Assembly (NCBI GenBank): GCA_023424585.1
Contig: JAFADT010000083.1
Location: forward strand, 1-6,235
From: Pseudomonadota bacterium
Lineage (GTDB): Bacteria > Myxococcota > Myxococcia > Myxococcales > Myxococcaceae
Length of the DNA stretch: 6,235 nucleotides
Direction: 5' to 3'
The notes below the pieces were generated by a model. That model did not search any database and was not told the DNA's origin. It saw only the letters and a list, made by a program, of their open reading frames with translations. Positions 1-5,766 of the stretch are shown here, piece after piece (the stretch's first letter is position 1; every line of letters starts with the position of its first letter). The translations under genes and the position numbers were made by a program.

Positions 1-1
1 C

Positions 2-406
2 CCCAAGGCCCCGGCGGCCGCGGGCGGGCGCAAGCCGCGCATCCTCATCGTGGACGACAGCGAGATGACCGCGCGGATCATCGAAGCGGACCTCGTGTCC
101 AAGGGCTTCGAGGTCCACGTCGCGGACACCGCGGACAAGGCCACGAAGATCATCCTGAAGAAGCAGACGCGCCCGGACCTGGTGCTGCTGGACGTGCGCA
201 TGCCCAACGTGAACGGCGAGCAGTTCTGCCGCTTCATCAAGAGCAACAGCCTCTTCAAGGGCATCAAGGTGCTGCTGTGCTCCGGTGAGAACGTCGAGGA
301 GCTCCAGCGCATCTGCCGCGAGGCCGGCGCCGACGGCTACATCCCCAAGGACGCCGTGATGGGCAGCCTCGTCGCCAAGGAGCTGATGCCCCCCGGCGCC
401 GAGTAG
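2..406 (+). CDS. Response regulator receiver domain, C-terminal part of a protein truncated by the window edge
   Basis: The reading frame is open from the first bases of the window to the TAG at 404-406. It starts with an Ala/Pro/Gly-rich stretch (PKAPAAAGGRKP) and then forms a complete CheY-like receiver domain to the stop. The GTG at 50 is the valine of the first beta strand (ILIVDDSE), so it is not the start; the real start lies upstream. Receiver hallmarks are all present: the acidic pair DD at 53-58, the phosphoacceptor Asp in LLLDVRMP-type context at 191-193, the Ser/Thr-position Ser at 281-283 and the conserved Lys at 347-349. It should therefore accept phosphate from a histidine kinase. 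No DNA-binding output follows the receiver. The Ala/Pro linker suggests either a receiver with a low-complexity N-terminal tail or the last domain of a larger protein. It converges on the lipoprotein gene with only 15 bases between. The partner kinase cannot be told from here. Confidence 0.88.
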   Translation, partial: PKAPAAAGGRKPRILIVDDSEMTARIIEADLVSKGFEVHVADTADKATKIILKKQTRPDLVLLDVRMPNVNGEQFCRFIKSNSLFKGIKVLLCSGENVEELQRICREAGADGYIPKDAVMGSLVAKELMPPGAE

Positions 407-421
407 TCCCCTCCCGCGCCC

Positions 422-1120
422 TCAGGGCTTCGCGGCGGCCTCCGGCGTCGCGCCCGCATCGGACGGCGCGGCCTCCTGGGCCGGGCAGCTCGTCTTGCTG
501 GCGCGCTCCCGAAGCTGCCCCTGGACCTCCGCGGACTTCGCCTCGGAGGGCTTCGCGCTCTCCACGAAGCGCTGGTACGCGGCCAGCGCCTCGCAGGACC
601 TGCCCAGCGCGTCGTAGCTCTTCACCAGCGCGTTGAGGATGGGGCGCTGGCCGGGCTGTAGCTCGAAGGCCTTCTGCAGCTCCGCCGCGGTGTCCTCGGC
701 GCGGCCCAGCGCCTCCAGCGAGAGGCCGCGCCACACGCGGTAGCTAGCGTTGTCCGGCTGCGCGGCCACCAGCGCGGTGGCGGCCTTCAGCGCCTGCTCC
801 TTCTCACCGGCGCGCGCATGCGCCGTGTACGCCAGCTGGAGCAGGACGACGTCGGGGCCGCACTTCTCCGTGAACGTGTCCGTCGCGCGGGCCAGGCCCT
901 TCGTGTCGCCGGTGTCCAGCAGCAGCTGCGCCAGCTGCTGCGCCTTCGCCTTGTCACACGGCGCCTCCGCCAGCTCCTCGCGCAGCTTGCGCACGAGCGG
1001 CTTCTTCAGGCCGTGGTCGAACTCCGGCTCCTCGGGCGCCTTGCTGCACGCGCCGAGGACGGCGCCGGAGGAGAGACAGAAGATGGCGAGACGCAACGCG
1101 GAACGGGAGGAGGCGGACAT
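422..1120 (-). CDS. Lipoprotein with TPR-like helical repeats, function unknown
   Basis: The product is 232 residues. I chose the ATG at 1120 because it gives a compact type II signal peptide (MSASSRSALRLAIF...) ending in the lipobox L22-G-A-C25, so the mature protein is lipidated at Cys25. Ser at +2 and not Asp suggests it is not a canonical inner-membrane retained lipoprotein. An AGGA lies a few bases upstream. Residues about 90-192 form roughly three TPR-like helix pairs (alternating patterns with Gly-Arg turns, for example LEALGRAEDTAAELQKAFEL and YDALGRSCEALAAYQRF). The mature part has four further cysteines (C55, C87, C176, C212), which could form two disulfides in the periplasm. The tail is Ala/Pro-rich. 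It lies 32 bases after the radical SAM gene on the same strand, so the two are probably one transcript. TPR lipoproteins often act as scaffolds for envelope complexes; the specific role here is unknown. Confidence 0.82.
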   Translation of the reverse strand: MSASSRSALRLAIFCLSSGAVLGACSKAPEEPEFDHGLKKPLVRKLREELAEAPCDKAKAQQLAQLLLDTGDTKGLARATDTFTEKCGPDVVLLQLAYTAHARAGEKEQALKAATALVAAQPDNASYRVWRGLSLEALGRAEDTAAELQKAFELQPGQRPILNALVKSYDALGRSCEALAAYQRFVESAKPSEAKSAEVQGQLRERASKTSCPAQEAAPSDAGATPEAAAKP

Positions 1121-1152
1121 GCCGTCCTGCGTAGCCCTTCCCTCCCGGACGG

Positions 1153-2463
1153 TCAAACCTCCCGCGCGCCCGCGGCGTTCTCGCGCTCGTCCAGGCCGCG
1201 CGCGAAGTTGCCGATGATCAGCCCCGGCCGCGCCGCCTTCAGCCGCTGGAGCAGCGTGCGGATGCCCACCGGCTCACCTCCCGCGCCCACGCCGCGCGCG
1301 ACCTCCAGGTACTGGAGCGGATCGATGCACAAGGAGCGCGTCTGCACCTGATCCACGCGGTACTTGCGCACCAGGTCCTCCAGCGCCCGCACCTCGCCCT
1401 CGCGGTCGGTGACGCCCGGGAACAGGAGCAGGTTGAGCGCCAGGTACGCGCCCCGCTCGCGCGCCAGCGCGATGGACGCCTCCACGTCCTCCCAGCCGTA
1501 CTTCACCGGCTTGTAGTAGGCCTCGTAGAGCCCCTTGGACGCGGAGTTGAGCGACACGCGCACGGCGTCCAGCCCCGCGTCCAGCAGGGCCCTGAGCCCG
1601 TGCGTGAGGCTGGCGTTGGTGTTGATGTTGATGGAGCCCCGGTCCGTCTTCGCGCGCATCAGGCGGATGGACTCCGCGATGAACTTCCAGCGCGTGAGCG
1701 GCTCGCCCTCGCAGCCCTGGCCGAAGCTCACCATGGTGCGGCCCGGCGCGTTCTCCAGGTGGTACAGGCCGATGGCCGCCATCTCCTCCGCGGAGGGGCC
1801 GTCATCCATGCGCTCGTGCGAGGCCGGCGGGCCGTCCGCGGGTTGATCCGAGATGCAGCCCACGCAGCGCGCGTTGCACATCACCGACGCGGGGATGGCG
1901 CCCTCGTCGCGCGCGTAGAAGATGTTCTGCGACGTGAAGCAGCGGTACAGGAGCGCGCACGTCTTCAGCTGCTTGAGCACGCGGCTGTCCGGGAAGCGCT
2001 CCAGGTGCGCCGTCACCAGGCCCTTCAGCTCCGGCGTGGAGTACGCCTCCGGCTCCCAGTGCGACCGGCGGTCGGTGTGGATGGCCCACGCGAGCGGCCC
2101 GTCCTTGCCCCACGCCGCCGCCGTGTACGCCCACTGCGGCAGCACCGGCCCGCTGCCCTTCACCTCCCCAGGCAGGAACGTGCGCGTGTAGCCGGGGGGC
2201 AGCAGCGCGCCCACCGCGTTGGGCACGAAGGTCTTGCCGCCCACCTTCATCTCGCGCACCAGCTCCAGCTCGCCCGAGTCCGGGTTCAACCCCACGGGCA
2301 GCCGGCCGGGCAGGTGCACCAGGCGGCCGGCCGCCGGCAAGGCGATGGGCTTGTCCTGCGGGGGCACCAGCTCCTCGCCGCTGCGCAGCGTGGCGAGGAG
2401 GTAGGGATGCTCCATCACCCGGCCCTTGGGGTCCGCGAAGAGCAGTTTCGGCGCGTGCGTCAT
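1153..2463 (-). CDS. Radical SAM protein with long N-terminal extension, uncharacterised
   Basis: The product is 436 residues. The radical SAM motif CxxxCxxC is at C196, C200 and C203 (MCNARCVGC), which should bind the 4Fe-4S cluster that cleaves S-adenosylmethionine. A glycine-rich SAM-binding motif follows at about 247-256 in the variant form SFGQGCEGEPL, and INTNAS (280-285) and VRVSLNS (301-307) match later strands of the half-barrel. About 195 residues precede the cluster motif, far more than in minimal radical SAM enzymes, and this region contains two extra cysteines (C169, C175). C251 sits inside the glycine-rich motif and C379 near the end; no SPASM-type cysteine cluster is visible. 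The ATG at 2463 is two codons after an in-frame TAA and has no obvious Shine-Dalgarno. An alternative start is Met17, which has a weak AAGGG upstream. The substrate is unknown. The following lipoprotein gene starts 32 bases after the stop, suggesting a functional pair. The family call is firm; the reaction is not. Confidence 0.9.
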   Translation of the reverse strand: MTHAPKLLFADPKGRVMEHPYLLATLRSGEELVPPQDKPIALPAAGRLVHLPGRLPVGLNPDSGELELVREMKVGGKTFVPNAVGALLPPGYTRTFLPGEVKGSGPVLPQWAYTAAAWGKDGPLAWAIHTDRRSHWEPEAYSTPELKGLVTAHLERFPDSRVLKQLKTCALLYRCFTSQNIFYARDEGAIPASVMCNARCVGCISDQPADGPPASHERMDDGPSAEEMAAIGLYHLENAPGRTMVSFGQGCEGEPLTRWKFIAESIRLMRAKTDRGSININTNASLTHGLRALLDAGLDAVRVSLNSASKGLYEAYYKPVKYGWEDVEASIALARERGAYLALNLLLFPGVTDREGEVRALEDLVRKYRVDQVQTRSLCIDPLQYLEVARGVGAGGEPVGIRTLLQRLKAARPGLIIGNFARGLDERENAAGAREV

Positions 2464-2555
2464 GCGCCGTTAACTAACACGGGTCGGCCGCTCCGCGTCC
2501 AACGCCTCGCGTCATGTGGAGGGCTGAATGCGGCCCATCACGGCCGCCCCGCTTC

Positions 2556-2569
2556 CGCGCCCGGGCGCG
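2556..2569. repeat. 14-base perfect GC palindrome upstream of the ald promoter
   Basis: CGCGCCCGGGCGCG reads the same on both strands. It ends two bases before the putative -35 box of ald. The position would suit an operator, but palindromes made only of G and C are common in a genome this GC-rich, so function is inference. Confidence 0.35.
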
Positions 2570-2571
2570 CC

Positions 2572-2600
2572 TTGAAAGCGCTCATGCGCTGGTCTATGGG
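2572..2600 (+). promoter_or_regulatory. Probable sigma-70-type promoter of ald
   Basis: TTGAAA (2572-2577) is followed after 17 bases by TATGGG (2595-2600). The -35 box matches the consensus at 5 of 6 positions and the -10 at the first three. Transcription would start near 2607, giving a leader of about 40 bases before the GTG. Spacing is ideal, but the -10 is only partly conserved. Confidence 0.42.
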
Positions 2601-2634
2601 TCCGCCACGTTTTCCAGGCAGTCCCCCATTCGTC

Positions 2635-2639
2635 GGAGG
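2635..2639 (+). promoter_or_regulatory. Shine-Dalgarno of ald that fixes its GTG start
   Basis: GGAGG sits five bases before the GTG at 2645. Together with the conserved N-terminus (IVGVPKEIK) it settles this as the start codon. Confidence 0.85.
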
Positions 2640-2644
2640 CAGTC

Positions 2645-3772
2645 GTGATCGTCGGAGTCCCCAAGGAGATCAAAACCCGCGAGTACCGTGTCGGCATGGT
2701 GCCTGCGGGCGTGCGCGCGCTCACCAGCGCGGGCCACACGGTGCTGGTGGAGACGAATGCTGGCGTCGGCTCCGGCATCCCGGATTCGGAGTACCAGCGC
2801 GTCGGCGCGCAGATCCTCTCCAGCGCGGATGAGGTGTGGAAGCGCGCGGAGATGATCGTCAAGGTGAAGGAGCCCATCGCGCCGGAGTACGAGCGCATGC
2901 AGCCCGGGCAGATCGTCTACACGTACTTCCACCTGGCCGGCGTGGATCCGGAGCTCACCAAGACGCTCATCAAGAAGAAGGTCACCGCGGTCGCCTACGA
3001 GACGCTCCAACTGGACGACGGCAGCCTCCCGCTGCTCAAGCCCATGAGCGAGGTGGCCGGCAAGATGGCCATCCAGGTGGGCGCCGCGTGCCTGGAGAAG
3101 GCCCACGGTGGCAAGGGCATCCTGCTGGGCGGCGTGCCCGGCGTGCGCCGCGGCCGCGTGGCCGTCATCGGCGGCGGCGTGGTGGGCCTGTGCGCCGCCA
3201 AGGTCGCCGTCGGCATGGGGGCGGAGGTGACCATCCTGGACGTGAACCTGGAGCGCCTCACCTACCTGGACGACGTGTTCCTCGGCCACGCGCAGACGCT
3301 GGCGTCCGACACGGAGTCCATCGCGCGCACCGTGCGCGAGTCGGACCTCGTCGTCGGCGCGGTGCTCATCCCCGGCGGCAAGGCCCCGAAGCTGGTGTCG
3401 CGGGAGCTCATCGGCGAGATGGAGCCCGGCTCCGTCGTCGTCGACGTGGCGGTGGACCAGGGCGGCTGCATCGAGACCTGCAAGCCCACCACGCACGACA
3501 ACCCCACCTTCACCGTGAGCGACGTCGTCCACTACTGCGTGGCGAACATGCCCGGCGCGGTGCCCCAGACGTCCACCTTCGCGCTCACCAACACCACCCG
3601 CCCCTACTCGCGGAAGATCGCGGACCTGGGCCTGGTGGAGGCCATCAAGTCCGACCGCGCCCTCCAGCGCGCCATCAACACCTACAACGGCCACATCACC
3701 TACGAGGCCGTGGCGAAGGACATGGGGTACGACTACGTGCCCCTGATGGACGCACTCGGCGGCAAGAAGTGA
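2645..3772 (+). CDS. ald: Alanine dehydrogenase (NAD-dependent)
   Basis: The enzyme reversibly converts L-alanine, NAD+ and water to pyruvate, ammonium and NADH in the cytoplasm. At 375 residues it has the normal length for the family. The catalytic and substrate residues known from the Mycobacterium tuberculosis enzyme are in place: R15 (KTREYRV), K75 (VKVKEP), H96 (TYFHLAG) and the catalytic Asp at 271 (VAVDQGG). The NAD-binding Rossmann fold is visible as VIGGGVVG (174-181) with D199 at the end of the second strand, which favours NAD over NADP. The start is GTG with a strong GGAGG. The gene is divergent from the radical SAM gene and followed by two hairpins, so it is probably a single-gene transcript. 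The M. xanthus orthologue is named aldA; as I recall, it was shown to be a functional alanine dehydrogenase needed for growth on alanine and for normal timing of development. Confidence 0.97.
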   Translation: MIVGVPKEIKTREYRVGMVPAGVRALTSAGHTVLVETNAGVGSGIPDSEYQRVGAQILSSADEVWKRAEMIVKVKEPIAPEYERMQPGQIVYTYFHLAGVDPELTKTLIKKKVTAVAYETLQLDDGSLPLLKPMSEVAGKMAIQVGAACLEKAHGGKGILLGGVPGVRRGRVAVIGGGVVGLCAAKVAVGMGAEVTILDVNLERLTYLDDVFLGHAQTLASDTESIARTVRESDLVVGAVLIPGGKAPKLVSRELIGEMEPGSVVVDVAVDQGGCIETCKPTTHDNPTFTVSDVVHYCVANMPGAVPQTSTFALTNTTRPYSRKIADLGLVEAIKSDRALQRAINTYNGHITYEAVAKDMGYDYVPLMDALGGKK

Positions 3773-3793
3773 CGTAGCGCCTGCCATCCCCAC

Positions 3794-3820
3794 AGCCGGC
3801 CAGCCTTGTGCTGGCCGGTT
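3794..3820 (+). terminator. Hairpin after ald, likely terminator
   Basis: A perfect 9-base stem CCGGCCAGC (3796-3804) pairs with GCTGGCCGG (3810-3818) around a five-base loop, and extends by one wobble and one A-T pair. It begins about 20 bases after the ald stop. There is no run of T after it, so it is a strong hairpin without a classical U-tract. Confidence 0.6.
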
Positions 3821-3833
3821 GCCTGGATGAGCC

Positions 3834-3852
3834 CCGGGGACGGGTGTCCCGG
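3834..3852 (+). terminator. Second, weaker hairpin after ald
   Basis: GGGAC (3837-3841) pairs with GTCCC (3846-3850) around the loop GGGT. Two more CC/GG pairs form if the G at 3836 is bulged out. It lies 13 bases after the first hairpin and could reinforce termination or insulate the sigma factor promoter. Confidence 0.35.
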
Positions 3853-3943
3853 CCGGTTCCCACCCTGTGGAATAAATGATCCCGTCGAGCGTCTCCGCAC
3901 CCCAGAAGCGGGCATGCGGGCGGCGTGGCAGGGGAAAGCGTTG

Positions 3944-3971
3944 TTGACCCGTCTGCTCCGGTGCATAGATT
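3944..3971 (+). promoter_or_regulatory. Probable housekeeping-type promoter of the ECF sigma gene
   Basis: TTGACC (3944-3949) lies 16 bases upstream of TAGATT (3966-3971). The boxes match consensus at 5 of 6 and 4 of 6 positions in otherwise very GC-rich DNA. Transcription would start near 3978, leaving a leader of about 50 bases. The sequence resembles a vegetative sigma-A promoter more than an ECF one (no convincing GGAAC/CGTC pair), which suggests the sigma gene is not simply self-activated. Confidence 0.55.
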
Positions 3972-4028
3972 GACCGTTAGACAGGCGACGCATTCCCCAA
4001 TCATTTCGGGCCCCTGGAAGGCGGGAGC

Positions 4029-4673
4029 ATGATGCTGGACTTCAGGCAACCCAACCGGACGAAGCAGGAATTCGAAGAGCTGGCGCTGGCGCACCTGGAT
4101 CCGCTGTATTCGGCGGCCCTCCGGCTGACCAAGAACGAGCGCGACGCCGAGGACCTGGTGCAGGACACCTGCATGCGGGCCTACCGCTTCTTCGACAAGT
4201 TCGAGCGCGGGACCAACATCAAGGCCTGGCTCTTCAAGATCCTCACGAACACCTTCATCAACCGCTACCGCCGCAAGGTGAAGGAGCGCACGGTGGTGGA
4301 GGGCGTGGAGCGCGAGGCGGTGCATGAGCGCTTCGTGAGCCGGGACGCGACGGACTTCGCGGCCAACCCCGAGCAGTACTTCTTCGACCGGCTCCTGTCG
4401 GACGACGTGCTGCGCGCCATCGACTCGCTGCCCATCGACTTCCGGCTGGTGGTCATCCTCGCGGACCTCCAGGAGTTCTCCTACAAGGAGATCGCGGAGA
4501 TTCTGGAGTGCCCCGTGGGCACGGTGATGAGCCGCCTGTTCCGCGGTCGCAAGCTGCTGCAGAAGACGCTGCGCGAGTACGCGGAGGGCCAGGGCGTCTT
4601 CCGGCACGACGGGGAGCCGGTGCAGGTTCCGGCGGACCTGGAAGAGTACCGTCGCCGGAAGAAGGCAGGCTAG
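4029..4673 (+). CDS. rpoE1: ECF (group 4) RNA polymerase sigma factor
   Basis: The product is 214 residues with the two-domain ECF layout. Region 2 spans about 17-83, with the core-binding and -10 recognition segment [20 protein letters not shown] (39-58) followed by [20 protein letters not shown] linker of about 40 residues follows. Region 4 spans about 126-184, with a helix-turn-helix ([23 protein letters not shown], 152-174) for the -35 box. A charged tail of about 30 residues (185-214) is longer than in minimal ECF factors. Two adjacent ATG codons (4029, 4032) can start it; GGAAGG at 4016-4021 suits the first and GGGAG at 4023-4027 the second. The next gene encodes a zinc-type membrane anti-sigma 52 bases downstream, so sigma activity is presumably released by an envelope or redox signal. 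Position between ald and frzS matches M. xanthus rpoE1, an ECF factor reported to influence motility behaviour. The family is certain; orthology is inferred from the gene order. Confidence 0.93.
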   Translation: MMLDFRQPNRTKQEFEELALAHLDPLYSAALRLTKNERDAEDLVQDTCMRAYRFFDKFERGTNIKAWLFKILTNTFINRYRRKVKERTVVEGVEREAVHERFVSRDATDFAANPEQYFFDRLLSDDVLRAIDSLPIDFRLVVILADLQEFSYKEIAEILECPVGTVMSRLFRGRKLLQKTLREYAEGQGVFRHDGEPVQVPADLEEYRRRKKAG

Positions 4674-4725
4674 AAAGAGGTTGGAGGGGCGTCGCACTCC
4701 CTCCGGACCACCTCATCGAGCGCCC

Positions 4726-5577
4726 ATGACCTGCCAGGAACTCGAGCGGTTGCTGTATCCGTACCTCGACGGCGAATTCCAGCCCGAGGAACGCCACGAC
4801 GTGGAGTCGCATCTCGAAGGCTGCGCCGCCTGTGTCGCGCGGGTGGACGAGGAGATGCGGCTGCGTCAGACGCTTCGCCGCGCGGCGAAGCACGCCGTCT
4901 CCGCCCAGGGCACGCGCGCGCCGGCGTCGCTGCGCGCGGGCATCCAGTCCGGCCTGCACCGCGAGCACCGCCGCGCGCAGGTGAACCAGTGGCTGCGCGC
5001 CGGGGCCCTGGCCCTGGTGGTGGTGACCGTGAGCGGCGGCTGGATGATGTACCAGGCCGGCAAGGCGCAGAAGGCCACCATCCTGGAGGCCGTGCAGCGC
5101 CACACGCGCCAGCGCCCCCTGGAGTTCGTCGCGGGCACGCCGGAGCAGATTGAAGCGTGGTTCAACGACAAGGTGGAGCACCGCATCACCCTGCCCCGCC
5201 TGCAGCAGGCTCGGCCCGTGGGCGCGCGCTTCTCCACGCTCAACGGCCAGGAAGTCGTCTACGTCAGCTACGAGACCCAGCCCCGCGTCACCAGCGAGCC
5301 CAAGCGCAACATCGGCGTGTTCGTGTATCCGGCCACGGGCCAGCGGGTGATCAAGGACGAGGGCCCCACGGTGGAGAACGTCGCCGTGGACTCGAGCCAG
5401 GCGTACAACGTCGTGACGTGGCGGGATCAGGACGTCACCTACGAGCTGGTGACGGACCTGGACGACGCCGCCATCCTGCAGATGCTGCGGGACCAGGAGC
5501 AGCGCTCCAACGGGCTCGTGCGCCCCGCGCAGGTGAAGCCGGCGGTGAGCGTGCAGCCCGTGTCGCTACAGCCCTGA
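4726..5577 (+). CDS. Zinc-binding transmembrane anti-sigma factor, cognate to the upstream ECF sigma
   Basis: The product is 283 residues. The N-terminus has the zf-HC2/ZAS signature: C3, then YLDGEF (13-18), then H29-x3-C33-x2-C36 (HLEGCAAC). This is the cytoplasmic fold that clamps ECF sigma factors. One membrane segment lies at about 92-110 (AGALALVVVTVSGGWMMYQ), preceded by basic residues that place the N-terminus inside. Residues about 111-283 would be periplasmic, with a segment (about 139-203) resembling the outer domain of other membrane anti-sigmas: EQIEAWFNDKV, then LPRL, then GARF, then a VVYVSYE strand and IGVFVYP. The ATG at 4726 was chosen because it puts C3 at the usual place; its Shine-Dalgarno is weak (GAG). 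The gene follows the sigma gene by 52 bases and likely shares its transcript. It corresponds by position to the gene called orf5 next to M. xanthus rpoE1. Anti-sigma function is inferred from family and neighbourhood. Confidence 0.88.
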   Translation: MTCQELERLLYPYLDGEFQPEERHDVESHLEGCAACVARVDEEMRLRQTLRRAAKHAVSAQGTRAPASLRAGIQSGLHREHRRAQVNQWLRAGALALVVVTVSGGWMMYQAGKAQKATILEAVQRHTRQRPLEFVAGTPEQIEAWFNDKVEHRITLPRLQQARPVGARFSTLNGQEVVYVSYETQPRVTSEPKRNIGVFVYPATGQRVIKDEGPTVENVAVDSSQAYNVVTWRDQDVTYELVTDLDDAAILQMLRDQEQRSNGLVRPAQVKPAVSVQPVSLQP

Positions 5578-5598
5578 AGCCCTCGGAAGGCGAGGGCT
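5578..5598 (+). terminator. Hairpin directly after the anti-sigma gene
   Basis: AGCCCTCG (5578-5585) pairs perfectly with CGAGGGCT (5591-5598) around the loop GAAGG. The stem begins at the base after the TGA stop. No T-run follows. It probably ends the sigma/anti-sigma transcript or stabilises its 3' end. Confidence 0.6.
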
Positions 5599-5623
5599 CG
5601 GGTGGTCGCCTGCTCAACTGAAT

Positions 5624-5642
5624 ACCGGGCGTTGCGCCCGGT
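5624..5642 (+). terminator. Second hairpin between the anti-sigma gene and frzS
   Basis: ACCGGGCG (5624-5631) pairs perfectly with CGCCCGGT (5635-5642) around a three-base loop TTG. It lies 25 bases after the first hairpin and just before the putative frzS promoter. It lacks a U-tract. It may be a backup terminator. Confidence 0.5.
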
Positions 5643-5649
5643 GTGAAGA

Positions 5650-5678
5650 TTGACGGTCCCACACATGGCCGATAGCCT
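5650..5678 (+). promoter_or_regulatory. Possible promoter of frzS
   Basis: TTGACG (5650-5655) is followed after 17 bases by TAGCCT (5673-5678). The -35 is good (5 of 6) and the -10 matches at only three positions. It lies after two hairpins, which supports frzS having its own promoter. The leader would be about 80 bases. Confidence 0.38.
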
Positions 5679-5766
5679 CGACGGCGTCTTCACTCTCGCG
5701 CGCCACCGTGGCTGTTGCTCGCGGTGACACATCGCGCGCCCGTACCCCCAGGATGGCCGTCCCTTC

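Larger units (their letters stand above)
2464..2644. promoter_or_regulatory. Divergent intergenic spacer between the radical SAM gene and ald
   Basis: These 181 bases must contain both outward promoters. Visible elements are a sigma-70-like promoter and Shine-Dalgarno for ald, a 14-base palindrome at 2556-2569, a shorter inverted repeat GCGGCC-6-GGCCGC at 2530-2547, and an AT-richer GTTAACTAAC stretch at 2469-2478 directly before the radical SAM start. No small gene was seen in it. Confidence 0.6.

Noticed and set aside
407..421. Bidirectional terminator between the converging receiver and lipoprotein genes
   Set aside because: The 15-base gap is C-rich and has no inverted repeat; no terminator can be supported there.
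1154..1156. TTG start for the lipoprotein, overlapping the radical SAM stop
   Set aside because: It would place 12 extra polar residues ahead of the signal peptide. The ATG at 1120 gives a normal n-region and a lipobox at residue 25.
1600..2832. 410-codon plus-strand open frame opposite the radical SAM gene
   Set aside because: Arg/Ala/His/Val-rich shadow of the radical SAM gene that also runs through the divergent spacer and into ald. No recognisable domain.
2594..3793. 399-codon open frame on the minus strand opposite ald
   Set aside because: It is the antisense shadow of a strongly G/C-third-position gene. Its translation is a low-complexity mix rich in His, Ala, Val, Gly, Asp and Arg with no motif, while ald on the other strand is unmistakable.
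3970..3975. Second TTGACC as an independent -35 box for the sigma gene
   Set aside because: At 16-18 bases downstream there is only ATTCCCC-type sequence and no -10 box, so the copy at 3944 is the better -35.
3696..4697. 333-codon minus-strand open frame opposite the sigma gene and its promoter
   Set aside because: It covers the end of ald, two hairpins, the promoter and the whole sigma gene in antisense. Its composition is typical of a shadow frame.
4681..4725. Earlier TTG start for the anti-sigma gene, next to AAAGAGG and GGAGGGG
   Set aside because: AAAGAGG abuts the TTG with no spacing, and GGAGGGG (4683-4689) has no start codon at a suitable distance. The added residues are Arg/Pro/Gly-rich and unlike the family N-terminus, which begins just before Cys3.
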